From Trichaptum fuscoviolaceum (lineage: Eukaryota > Basidiomycota > Agaricomycetes > Hymenochaetales > Trichaptaceae): a stretch of DNA of 64,000 nt. The notes under the pieces were generated by a model. The model worked only from the letters and a program-made list of their open reading frames with translations, did no database searches and was not told where the DNA came from. Below, piece by piece: positions 20,828 through 31,760 of the stretch. Every line of letters starts with the position of its first letter. Positions within the stretch are counted from its first letter, which is position 1. The position numbers and the translations under genes are program-made. The DNA lies in assembly GCA_910574455.1 (NCBI GenBank), contig CAJSYZ010000005.1, positions 6,014,001 to 6,078,000 on the forward strand, read 5' to 3'.

Positions 20828-23047
20828 CTACTTCGGCTCGTTGCGGTGACCTTCAGGACTTGAAGGCTTGGAGTCATCCTTTGACTCTATCGCCAATTTC
20901 ACATAATTGCGATACCCTAAGACTTCACGAATATCAACGGGATTTTTGACGCCTTCCGGGACTTTTGTCTCGAATGCCGAGCACACCAACTCCGTCAGAT
21001 AGCGTTGGTATCTCTGCATGTCATTGTCCTTCAAGTGGCGGAGCTTTGTATCCGATTTCTGTTCGACCTTGCCCTTGCCCTTGCCCTTGCCCTTGCCCTT
21101 GCCCTTGCCCTCGTGCTCGCGCTCGGGCTCGGCCTTATATGCCGCCATGCTCGCCATCTCCAACTTGTTTATTCTTCTAACTTATCAATAGATTCAAGGA
21201 CAGAATCAGTCATCTCCTCCCCTTGATGTACGATCTTGTTTAAGAGGTCGTTTATGATGACGCCTTTCGACCTCTGCATGACTAGATCGAAAAGACCCCT
21301 TCTGGAGACAACCTGCAACCATCTCCTGACGATCCTAAGCCCATTTATCAATCTCGTCTGAAGAACGCACAAATCGTCGATGCATTTATTAACCTCATCC
21401 TCAAAATTTGGTGCAACTTCTAGTGGTATGTTTCGATGTAGGTCCGATAGTAGGTTTTCCATCGTGTCGCGAACTTTGGGCGCCCTCGTCGAGACAACTT
21501 CATAGTCGGACGAAGTAACTTCATCCGCGTATTCCCTCCTGTCGTAGAAAGCGTCGTACCGATTGCACAGACCAATCGCCAGTTTCCAGCTTTTAGTTTT
21601 CGCACCCTTCGCATCCTTCTCAGCTGGTAAGTGTAGTAGCATTTCATTGGCAGCGGGTGTCTGGGGTGAAATATGAAGAGTTCTGACCGCAGGCGTCGAA
21701 TATTTCGCTTGCAAATTCCCTGATTTTGATACCTGTGTGTAGAGTGCTTCCCATGAGAAGCGGATTTCGGTTCTGATCATAAGTCCATTAGCCGAAACTG
21801 AGATGGATTGGAGATGGTCTTCGATGGTTGCGATGAGATCGTAAAGGGCGTCGAAATGGGCCTGGAAGTACGGTAGGAAGATTCGGAAATCATGAAACCA
21901 GGGGTCCGACTTGGATGCCTGCAATACCTCAACACAGTCTTGCTTGAAATCTTCCGCAATACACATTACACCCGATTTGCGATAATTTAGATGCATGCTG
22001 TAGTCTTTCGGAGGGGAGTGATCTCGTATGACCACCCAGAGTTTCTTTGGCTCTATCTTGTGGAACTTGTAATTATAGGGTAGACTATTTGGGGCCGCGA
22101 GGGTGTCGAACACTTCATCTCTAGTGAACCAGATGACAATTGCGGAGGACTCCATGAAGAAGAACCTTAGACTGTCCAAGAGCTTCCTTACTCTAATAGC
22201 GTCGCCCGCTGGCCGTGACTAACAAGCGTAGGTTATTAGACGTTCTTTTTAGAAACATGATCTTATTACTTACCCCCGTAACATTTGCAGACAAGAGCTC
22301 GACCACTTCAGACATCTTTCCCAAAGCTGTGTTCAACGTTTGAATCTGCGCCTCAAAAGCAGTGCTCATCTGTGCAACCTGTTTCTCCAACTTCATAATC
22401 CTATCATCCCCTGAATGAGCTGGATGGTTTGAAGTCGAGCGAACCGACTGCATGTCATCTGTACCAGTGAGCAATGGGGAAGTAGCAGTGCTCGTCCTTG
22501 CAACATTTTCCTCCAAATTCGTAATCATATCAACCCCTGAATGAGCTGGATGGTTTGAAGTCGAGCGAACCGACTGGTTGTAATCTGTACCAGTGTGAAC
22601 TGGAATTTCTATAGCTTCTGAAATACTTTTTGCAGTAACGACCAGGGAATCCAAAGTAGCCGGAGATTGGCTAATGCTCCTTTTTATTGTATGCCCAGGT
22701 CCTGCTCTCGTCCCATGCGTTGACTCTGACAGTGATCGCGGTTGCACTGGTGAATCGCTGACAGTGTGCGAATGACTTCTTCCTTTACTTGTCACGTCAG
22801 TCGTCTTTGCCCTTTTCGCATCACGATAATCATTGTCCGGCTCATTCAAGTTATGACGCTTAGTGCTCGGCTCCCCTGAATCCTCAGGCTCTGCTGAAGG
22901 CGGCTGTTAATTGGCTTTGTTTCCAGTCCGAGGTAAAACGAGCTCACTTTGGTTACTACTATTGTTGTAAGTACGTTTCCGATTTATGATTACTATTTCC
23001 CGTCCCCGACTCGGATTCGATGCACTGGCATTTGGTGACGTATACAT
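20828..23047 (-). CDS. Unknown protein, 680 aa, likely nuclear, internal 42-aa repeat
   Basis: Four exons: 23047..22948, 22893..22274, 22218..21232 and 21163..20828. The total of 2043 nt closes in frame. I do not recognise the family. The N-terminus is polar with basic clusters (RDAKRAK) suitable for nuclear import. Residues near 110-190 contain a 42-aa unit present twice (..QSVRSTSNHPAHSG..), then a coiled coil. The third exon encodes a folded-looking, mostly helical region (WFTRDEVFDTL.. to ..GVIINDLLNKI). The last exon starts with an (Lys-Gly)n tract from a hexanucleotide repeat. The short read-through ORF ending at 21169 is explained by a 68-nt intron with a GTACAT donor. Intact frame across all joints argues that it is a live gene. 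Confidence 0.75.
21068..21110. repeat. (CTTGCC)n microsatellite, coding
   Basis: About seven copies of a 6-bp unit in the last exon of the 680-aa gene. Read on the minus strand it encodes alternating Gly-Lys. Being a hexamer, copy changes keep the frame. Confidence 0.9.
22408..22599. repeat. 126-bp in-frame direct repeat
   Basis: CCCCTGAATGAGCTGGATGG and the next 23 bases are identical at 22408 and 22534, a period of 126 bp, which is 42 codons. The near-identity at DNA level means the duplication within the 680-aa gene is recent or being homogenised. Confidence 0.85.
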
Positions 23048-23099
23048 TGTCTAAGTCTTCTCAGGCTGCTGATTGGGATTATCTACAATTTAGTTATTG

Positions 23100-23740
23100 T
23101 CAGAACCAACAAGGGGGCCCAACTTAAACGCAGGCTCACTGGATATTTCGAACAAAACTGTGACTTGAAGCCTGAGAGGAGGTTGTATTGCTTTCTCCAA
23201 CAGCTTCAAGATGTAGTTAAAACTGGTCCTCAGGCTACTACTACCGGCGCGGCACCACCGACTCGGAGTCGGAACCGAATAGTATCAAGTTGAAGTTCGG
23301 TTCGAGTTTCAGAACCCTTTCAAGTTTAGAGATCAAATTGCCAGTAGTATAGTAGTAGTACAGTACTACTCGGGCTACAAGTCTGAAGATCTCAGTCAGT
23401 GGATGAAGTTAAACTAGGAGACTGAAAGTTGACTCACCGCCAGCCTGAGTACTGCCAGTGGCAGCCCCTGAGCTACTAGTAGAATTTAGGTGGCAGGGAC
23501 TTCAACTACAAGGTGATCGGGCTTCAAGCTGCTGAAAAGAACAAGCTTGAGAGCTACTAGAGTGTAGACAATGACACGACACGTCGCTGGTCGCTGGCTT
23601 TCAAGTTGGCAACTCCTCGTCATTCAAGTTGATGGGCATGGGGTAGTCAGGCTACTAAATGCGGAACTTGAATCTGAAGCCAAACTTCTCACGCCACTGC
23701 TGGTGCCAGCCTGAGGCTAGTACTCTCCGGCACATGTTCT
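23100..23740. repeat. Palindromic-word spacer
   Basis: Non-coding stretch upstream of the 680-aa gene. It is rich in CTCAGGCTACTACT, GACTCGGAGTCGG, ACTGCCAGTGGCAG, GCCAGCCTGAG(G), CTACTAGTAG and TTCAAGTTG words, the same set as at 15140-15740. No ORF. Confidence 0.55.
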
Positions 23741-25234
23741 AACCCATGCTGTTCCAACCTCGCGACGAGACATTCCTCAACAAACTCGGATATCTCGGAC
23801 GGGCATGCTCTACAATCATCTTCATCTCAAGCAAGCATTGGAGGGTATGTGCTGATACGCATAGTTCAAGGTGGCCTTGCGGTAGAGCTCATCTTTCTTT
23901 CAACAAGCATATCCTCAATGTGGTTTGTCCTTCCGACCACAGTGATACCAATACCATCACTTGTTTCTTAGGAGGATCAACTTCTTCTCGTTTTTATCTC
24001 AGTCGACTCGCTGCTTCGAATAATCCTGCCTGTCTATGAAGATGGACTGCTATGGCACGAACCACCACGGAGGATTGCTGTAGGGAATGGACTGTGAGGA
24101 CGCTTGGAGGAATTGAACCAAAGATAGCTTACGTGCAGGATGCTATCACCATAGCTATGGGATTGAGCACGGGAGGTTACGTGAGAATAGAATCGGAGTT
24201 CATGATGATGGAATTTATGCAGGTCAGTGACCTACCAAATAGATGTAGAGATCAGAACTCTAATTTTTGTATCGTTTCGCAGAGCAATGGAGCAAAACAG
24301 AATACAGGATGAACGACTGGTGTCCAGCACTTCTTCATATTCTCTCATCCATCGTAGAACATCCGAACGAGATTCTCTCATTCCATTCGCGTCTATCCCT
24401 CAACCGAGCGACATTAACAACCTCTTCTCATTATCTCGAGATTGTATCCTGCGATGTTGGTCTCCGAATAAAAGATGCCGGTCAGAGGTATCTTTTCCCC
24501 TTTAAATGGCAATAGAGAAGGGCCTTCGCTGTTACAGGGGCGTCCGCAAAAACTTTTGCTGGCTCACGAGTAATCGGGCCAAACCGAAGACAACTACTCC
24601 GTCTTTGTCTTCGTCCCTTCAAGTTCCCTTACTTTAGGTACTTTAGGTGGCACTTCTCATATTTATGAGTTCGCATCTGATCAATCATACTGGAATCACA
24701 TCAACCTCTACCCCCCTAAAAGTGCGCATTGTAGATTACAAGAATTTCTTACGGACGGGAGGCTATACGTTCTCTGTGAGAGGAAAGGAGAATCTGTGTG
24801 CGAAGTCGCTTATTTCGGTCCTGGTGTGGAAAGGCGTACTTGGACTCCCGCGGTCTGCGGTCTAACGGACAAACTGCATAGGAAACTTTTGGTGGGTTGC
24901 TGTTACAACCAGGCTCGTTAACAGAGAACTTCCTCAGGTTGTCTTACGTCCTGGTGTATTTTCTGTTTAACACTACGTTCTGCTCTCCAGGATTACATCT
25001 TGGCCCGCACCCTCCACTATTGATCGCATCCTATGCAATTATCGGAAAAAGGAACAGCCGCTGCCGTAGGATGTACAGTTGAGTTGACACGGGATCATCT
25101 TACACACTGGCACTGGCAGCCTAGGGCAGGAACCACCTTACAGACACACTTTATCCAATCATCCAAGATGAGTAAGCTCTATAATATCGTTGATGGCCTC
25201 AAGTGACTTTTCAGTAGCGAACTGACGTAGTCAT
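23741..25234. other. Unresolved non-coding or decayed sequence
   Basis: Only short, unrelated open frames occur on both strands. Some read like protein remnants (for example GRLYVLCERKGESVCEVAYF near 24760-24820), but no two join with splice sites and I recognise no family. I treat it as decayed coding DNA of unknown origin. A CACTGGCACTGGCAG word lies near 25105. Confidence 0.35.
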
Positions 25235-25700
25235 GGCCTCCTCCTCAACTACCACTGTATCCCAACGCCCAAGTCACCGCAGATTCTCTTCTTCACTTTT
25301 CTACCAATTTTCAACATCGAATTCCTCCTGCACGTCCCGATTCTCTCTCAACACCATGCGGGACCTTGTACAACTCTGATAGACCTCTTTCTTCCGCCGC
25401 GCATCTGCCGACTCGCGCTTTGCCTGTCTCGGCACGCTCAAATTGTTCTATCGGTTTCAACGCCTCGCGCAGCTCGCGTAAAACGTCTCTAGGCTCGTAT
25501 GGAAACCAAGGGGGTAGGAGTTCGACCGCTTTTGCAGAGGAACGAAACCACTGCCGTCTACGCAATTTACTGCGCCCACAGCAGGCGCCCCAATTCTTGA
25601 CCCAGGATTCTCTCGCAGATTTATGCCGACGCGTATTCCCCCACCGACTAAAGCAATGGCGAGCACACATGCGCACGCGTCCACCTCCACAGTTGACAAC
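25235..25700 (+). pseudogene. Relic of the 828-aa gene found at 43113-45651
   Basis: This segment matches, on the opposite strand, the middle of the disordered-protein gene (about 44150-44700). Shared landmarks in the same order include CACCGCAGATTC, CCTGCACGTCCCGATTCTCTC, CCTCTTTCTTCCGCCGCGCA, CAACGCCTCGCGCAGCTC, TTCTTGACCCAGGATTCTC and CACGCGTCCACCTCC. Many substitutions and several small indels break the frame, and the copy lacks both ends of the parent gene. It is a partial, inverted, decayed duplicate. Confidence 0.85.
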
Positions 25701-26150
25701 ACAAACTTCTTCAGCGATTTGTGATGGTAGAGTGGTTACATCCGTCACCATATATCATGAGTGAACCTTCTCCGAGGGACAGGGCTATGCCAGAGAGCTC
25801 ATCGTCAGTGGTGGCTGATGACCAGCTCAGAGAGCAGGACGTTAAAACTGGTTGCTGCACTTGCATCCGAGGTCCGCTCCTCCCAGGTTTTGAATCGCGA
25901 GACGCATCACCGACGTTTCGGATGTGCAAAGAGGCAAGTTACTGAACCGGCCCTCACAGGCACGAGGAGAGGATGTATGCGTGCAGTAATCAGTGAGCGA
26001 AAGCTACTACTGTACTTCTCGAGTAAGCTGTTCTTTTAATTTTTGAATCATAATACTCACGGGCTTCTTCAGCTTTGGAGCATCGGCACGGGGAATGTCT
26101 ATACGTTCTCCGAGAACATCTGCATAAGATTTACGCCGAAAATTATAGTC
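25701..26150. other. Unresolved, possible further relics
   Basis: Short frames on both strands. On the minus strand, about 26007-26200, a frame with EDYNFRRKSYADVLGERIDI looks protein-like but cannot be extended by splicing. I do not recognise it. Confidence 0.3.
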
Positions 26151-26164
26151 TTCTTTTCTTGGGG

Positions 26165-26372
26165 TGGGGGTAGGGGGATTGGACACATCCGTTCGCGTAT
26201 GGAATCTGCAAATGGGTATGATTTTCTTCACATTCCTGTATCCCCGACTCATCAGTGACAACTTTCCAGTACGACTCCGACTTTCTTGTCACCGGAAGGA
26301 ACGATGGCCGTGTCAGCTTCTTCTCGTTCCATCATTCCTCTTTTCCTCGACCATCTCAAGCTCAACAATAAG
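26165..26372 (+). pseudogene. WD40-repeat gene relic
   Basis: GLDTSVRVWNLQM is followed by a plausible intron (26216-26261, GTATGA..CATCAG) and then VTTFQYDSDFLVTGRNDGRV, a typical blade-to-blade WD40 sequence of the kind seen in F-box/WD proteins. A stop follows in the next blade and no neighbouring blades are found, so it is a fragment of about one and a half repeats. Confidence 0.55.
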
Positions 26373-27362
26373 CGGCCACAGGACTCGCGCTGAGCAGTCA
26401 GTCGGGATGAGTCTCTATCCCTACCGTCTACTCTCACTTCAGGAATCCCTGCTCAATCGACATCTAAGCCTAAGTTCGCCTGGCCTGAGCGGCGTAAAGA
26501 GCCCAAAAACATGGGAAGGATGCTGGACAGCGACACTCTCTCACCACATACCACAGTGAGGAGAGGGAAGGTTGCGAAGTTGCGCGGTCGGATTCGTATA
26601 TACGGGGCTATGTATCACCGGGCAGTTTGATGCATCCCAATATTCCGCTTGCATGCACAAAGGTCGACAAAGCAACTCACAACTCAATTTGCAAATGCTG
26701 CGAAGGGAAAAATATAACTGCATTTTCGACATCATCCAAGTTGTTGTCAACTTGTCGTGTCCCCATTCCTTGCCAAACACCTCTGCCCCGCCACCATTGC
26801 CGCCTAAACGGAGAACACTCGGTTTCAATGTGCAGTATGGTCCATCATCGGCCGACAGCGCAATTCCCTCAGCTCCGAGGACGAGAAACGCGCCTTCATG
26901 CAAATTACTCCTTCCGAAGCGGGTTGGGATGCATTCAAGTTGGCCCATTTCCCATTTTGGCACGGTTCTAGTTCAAGTTTCGGGTTGTGTACAGGGATGA
27001 CTGTTGTATGGTGAGTTACTCGTGGCTTTCTTCGAAATCCTTCTAGAGCTGATGGAGCAGCTTCTTGTGCAGTGGGTTGTATCCTCCCGACTTCTTCGGA
27101 GTTAACATGACTCATTTTCTTGTTCGTTTGTGCTTAAAATGAAAAGAAGCCTTATAATCAAGTCATCCGGAAGAAATCATTTGTTATCTCCTATCAGTTC
27201 AACTTGCGGTTTATCCGAGTCATAGTACAAAGCACTAATAGCTCCCTCTCTCTTTCTAGAAGAATGGGAAATCAGAAAACTGACTTCAACTACTTTGTAT
27301 AAGTGTGAAGTGGGAGCGGGTATTGTCCCCAAGATCATCATCAAGCCATTCCACCGTGAATC
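26373..27362. other. Unresolved sequence upstream of the exonuclease-like gene
   Basis: Overlapping open frames of up to 142 codons on both strands (26541-26963 minus, 26572-27000 plus), none with recognisable motifs or splice continuity. The last ~200 bp must contain the promoter of the gene at 27363. No clear TATA box. Confidence 0.35.
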
Positions 27363-28404
27363 ATGTTCTCAAATCTTCGTACTATCCTTCTCATCCTCCT
27401 CTCCCTTGATTACGCACGCCTGCACCTCAGCACCGTCCTCCGCTTTCAGCTCGTTCAACGGTGGACAGCAAGGGCTCAAACGAAGGTACTTGTTTCATTC
27501 ATATCAAGATCTGTACACTGACTTGTTGCTAGATACACAAGAAACTGCAAACGTTTCTTGATCTTCTCGGGGTACCACCAACACCTCTCTCCGAATTACA
27601 TCAATATAGGCTCCATAATATAGTTCCGATACAGTGTCGCACGGGCTTGGATGTGGACAATGCAGTGACTGCAATATATGCTTCATTGCCACAGGTACCA
27701 GCTAGGAGATTTGTCTCGATCGACATCGAGTGGGCAAGTGGCGGAGAAGGGCCCAATCATCGCGTGGACCTCATCCAACTCGCAGTTCAACACCACATTT
27801 ATCTAGTCAGGACGCATACTCTTACTGACCTTCCCCCTACGTTGGCGCAACTCCTTGGAGATGGTACAGTCATGAAAATTTCCGCAGGAATCAACGGTAT
27901 GAATAACTTATCTTTTCTCCTGCGAGGTGGCCTAACAGAAGAAATGGCAGGTGACGCAGTGCGTATAAAGCGCAAGTTTCGCACCTCTGTGCGCTCCTGT
28001 GTCGATCTGACAGATTGGGCGCGCGTTGTCTACCCGGAAGTCTGGCCCAAAAACCCGACCTGGTCCCAACTGCTCTTAAACCCTCGTCTCTGGTTCCAGC
28101 ATCCGACTCCGACTGTCAAGCTCGAAAAAATAGTGGGAGAAGTATTGAGGCTGAACGTCAAGAAGAGTAGTGAGGTCACAATGAGTGACTGGGCAGCTGA
28201 CGAGCTATCAGCGGCACAAAAAGAGTGTAAGTTATCATTCTGTTGTTCAAGATCAACCATCTTCAAGTTCTCACTTGCATGATCTGCTGTACTGGAATAC
28301 TAGATGCAGCTATTGACGTTCACAGCACGTTTGCTGTAGCTTTGGCCCTGAGCCAAAGCCACTCACCCTTACCGGATAAGTACATCAAGAACTTCGAGGC
28401 TTGA
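27363..28404 (+). CDS. 3'-5' exonuclease-like (RNase D/DnaQ fold) protein, 305 aa
   Basis: Exons 27363..27485, 27533..28226 and 28304..28404 close in frame at 918 nt. The start ATG opens a hydrophobic stretch (MFSNLRTILLILLSL) that could act as a targeting or anchor sequence. Exonuclease motif I is FVSIDIEW with D105 and E107. Motif III is YAAIDVHSTFA with Y273 and D277. In motif II the aligned residue for the usual Asp is M164 (GINGMNNL), so one metal ligand seems to be missing. Family members trim RNA or DNA 3' ends. This protein may be catalytically weak, may use a displaced acid, or may only bind nucleic acid. It is an intact gene surrounded by relics. Confidence 0.7.
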
Positions 28405-28709
28405 TCTAGTAGGCTGAGGCCCACCAGTAGCAGGTTTGACCAAATGTGCTTGAGTTATCGAGTAAATTGTTGTGCGCATGCTCTTGTCTTTCAAAGTTGC
28501 CAGGAGATTCATGATTAAAATTTATTATTGAATTGCCTTTTTTTCCCGAATGATCACCGTAGTCTGAGGTATCAAAGTGGTTTGGAAGATGTCGCCAATG
28601 GTGTCTGTCTGCTGTTCGGATTGCTTGCCATGATGATGCTTCCAGTGGTGAACGAGCTTTAAATCTAAAATTGGAACTTGAAGAGTTCAAGTTGCCACCG
28701 TGACTCGCA

Positions 28710-28736
28710 CTTGAACTTGAACTTGAACTTGAACTT
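28710..28736. repeat. (TTGAAC)n microsatellite
   Basis: Four to five tandem copies of TTGAAC/CTTGAA. It is a local expansion of the TTCAAGTT word that recurs throughout non-genic parts of the window. Confidence 0.85.
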
Positions 28737-29899
28737 TTTACCACTGCGTCCCCTCAACGACACAGTGTACGTTCTCCAGTCTTGTTATGAGCACTTCTCC
28801 GCCATCCCCCACCCATTCCATAAGACCACTTATTGGCCTGAACAAGTTATGTTTTATCCTACCCTCAAGCTTGTATTGAACTCGCCTAGACTTCAACATT
28901 TCCGAATGAACCAAAAAACGATAGTGTACGTCTGAGAACGTGCTTCTTGCTTGATCTTATCACTCACATTTGTCTTTAGTACCTGGAGAGGAGAAGGTGG
29001 GCGGCCTTGTTATAGTGAGAGGAGCTCCGACGTGCACGCTGAAGCGAGCATCTTCTACCTTTCGAACGACACCCGCTGAGGATAGGCCGATACATGTTGC
29101 ATCACCAATTGTTGTAATCTTCATCAAAAATAAGTAACAATCCTTCGTCTTCAACTAGAGTCGACACCGCCTTATAGGAAAGGAAGGGCAAGGGCCGTCC
29201 GCTGACGATTGAAGAGGTGGCAGAGGACGCTATTGATGAGGGGGCAGATGAACTACACGACCGATCCCGCGCCAGCCTTGCGCATGTGTCCTTGATGCCC
29301 CTCGCTTCACATATCAGTTTCCTGCGCCGAAACCGCCATTGCAACGTAGTAAATCTCGCATCCGTCAATTGCAGGCTGACGGCCCCGGCCCCGGCCTCGG
29401 AACACCACCTCATACCGTCTTGCGAGACACCTTCATACCTCTAGTTGAATGTGATACACCTCCGATAGTGAAAAACGCGATGAAGCGAGGCGAACATCCT
29501 TCCATGAAACAGCTGCCAGCATCTCCCGGCCAATCTCTAGCAAGTCTCCGGAAGGTAGCGTGAACCTAGGCGCTACATCTAGTTCACAAGCATCGGACTA
29601 CGGTGGCGAACATCTATGAGGGCATGCAAGGGAAGAGAATAAGCGCAACCTTTGAAGCCTCTGAAACTATAAGTACGGACTTCTCTTCTTGCTATTATAT
29701 TACTAGGCTTATACTGGTTTATTCATCAGCGAAACCACATGCGTCTATTTCGGATACTTTGCTCTTCAAACATATCATATCAACACAGATCTAACCGAAG
29801 CTAAATGTGTTAGACAATTATTGATCTGGACAACTTCGCGGGGCGATGGAGCTCGAGACTGTGACTACTAGTACAGCAAATGGGCGGTCAACCTATGCT
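28737..29899. other. Unresolved region upstream of histidine-kinase relic
   Basis: Contains short frames only. Part of it may be the decayed N-terminal portion of the kinase relic that follows, but I could not align any of it with confidence. Confidence 0.3.
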
Positions 29900-31760
29900 G
29901 CGCTTTTGTCTTGGAGAGAATTGTCTCACTTTTTCTTTGACGCAGTTGAACTTTCAAGTGCGTACCATTGTTGTCGCGACTACGACCGTCGCTCGTGGCG
30001 ACTTGACGCAGGAGATCGTGGGCGTGTCTGTTCAGGGTGATATTCTGGACTTGGCCATCAATGGCATGGTTGACCAGCTGGCTCTCTTCACTGCGGGGGT
30101 GACCAAAGTCGCGCGGGAAGTCAGAACAAAAAAACTCGGTGTTCAAGCTGAAATCGAGAATGTTCATGTCACAGCAAAAAATCACGTATGTTTATTTCAC
30201 TAGCATTCCGCTGAGTTGTGTAGTGTGGTTTTTACTGAACGCACTCCGAATAGAATGGCTGTTGACACCATGGCCGGAAACTTGACGACCGAAGTGCGTG
30301 GTTTCGCGCAGATCAGTACTGCAGCTATAAACGGCGACTTCACGTGTTTCATCACCGTCAAAGGCTCAGGCGAGATGGAATCCTTTGAGACTCATCAAAT
30401 CAATTAAATTGTGCACTACTTGCGCGAGTCGATTTAGAAGAACGCCGCCGCTCGTGAAGCTGCCGAACTTGCCAGTCGCTCCAAGTTGGAGTTCTTGGCG
30501 AACACGTCTCATGAGATTCGACCCCTATGAACGGTATCATTGGCATGAAAGAGTTTACGCTGGATAGCAATTTGAATAAGAGTCAGCGCGAGAGTCTTCT
30601 GCTGGTGCATAGTTTGGCTCGGAGTCTGCTATTGATTAATGTCGATATTTTGGATATCTCAAAGAGTAAGCTAATCCGCCGCCGATGCTTCCAAATTCAG
30701 TTGCTAATATTTCGATTAATTACTACATTCGAAGCAGGCAGGATGACGATAGAGCAAGTTTGGTATTCACTGAGACACACGGTTTTTGGTAACCTCAAGA
30801 CTCTCGTTGTACGACCATCGCAAAACAACCTCGACCTCACATATGACGTTTACCCAGACATTCCTGATCAGCTCATCGGTTACTCGCTGCATCTGCGCCA
30901 GGTCATTACGAACATTGTCGGCAACGCTATCAAGTTCACCTCGAGCAAGGTCGTGCGGAACGGACATGCTGCGCTGTCGTGCCGTCTGGTTGGCATCAAG
31001 GACTCGATGGTGAAGGTAGAGTTCTGTCTCACGGATACGGTATCGGTATTATGAAAGGTACAGTGAACTTGATCTGTGGTACGTTCGTGCGAGGGGATGG
31101 ACAACCACTCGAGTGAGCTCTTCTCGAATAGTCATTTGTTCCGGCCTGTAGTGGTCTTACTTTCTTAAATCTAGGACTATGGTGGTGCTGTCCTTGGTCA
31201 ATCAGTATCGAAGTGAGTTGTGTCGCTGATGAATAAGACGATGTGAGTTGAGAGCGAGCTGGGCAAGGGAAGTTCACGACCACCTCCTAAATCAGCCAGT
31301 TGTCCACCGAGAACGTACTTTCGATGATCCAGGCATTCGCGAAGCAGAAAATCCGGCTTGCCAATACGCTGGACGACCGAACAGGTGTAGTGATGCGTAT
31401 CACAGAGCTTATTCTGAAGCCTTACGACGTGAGCGAAGTTGCAGATAATGAGTGTTGCCTACATATCGATGGGATACTTGTTGATTCGCTGACGGCCGTA
31501 AGTCATCTTGTTAAAGTGCATTCAAGCTACAGTATAAAGCCTTACTCAAACACTTTTCGGATGATCCAGAAGGAACAAACCAGGAGTATGAACACTTGCG
31601 ATATATACCGATCGTTCTGGCGTCAGACCAAAATTCCCTATTGAACAAACAACTGCCAGACCGAGATCTACCCCCACTTCCCATCGGAGGCAATCTGCTT
31701 CTCAAGGATGTAGAAGCAGAGCTAGATCGATAGGTTGCGGTGACGAGAATTGACACAAGC
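29900..31760 (+). pseudogene. Group III hybrid histidine kinase (Nik1/Os-1-like) relic
   Basis: Recognisable blocks in order: a HAMP repeat (VVATTTVARGDLTQEI near 29970, INGMVDQLALF), a second HAMP ([17 protein letters not shown] near 30270), the dimerisation/H-box (LEFLANTSHEIR near 30488, MNGIIGM), LLLVHSLARSLLLI, DILDIS, the ATP-domain N-box region (LRQVITNIVGNAIKF near 30894), and a receiver-like part (LANTLDDRTGVV near 31345). Breaks: TAA at 30405 and TAG at 30435, each where a Gln codon is expected; a one-base deletion within the H-box at about 30522; and loss of frame after about 31050. Intron-like segments remain, so it came by DNA duplication rather than from RNA. Intact homologues sense osmotic stress and are fungicide targets. 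Confidence 0.85.

Noticed and set aside
21169..21232. Stop that would split the 680-aa gene into two genes
   Set aside because: A 68-nt intron with GT donor at 21231 and AG acceptor at 21164 joins the two parts in phase.
25720..25770. Possible tRNA (TGGTAGAGTGGTTA resembles an A-box)
   Set aside because: No B-box or T-arm follows within 70 nt.
28406..28744. Ser-rich minus-strand protein
   Set aside because: The poly-Ser part is just the TTGAAC microsatellite read in one frame.
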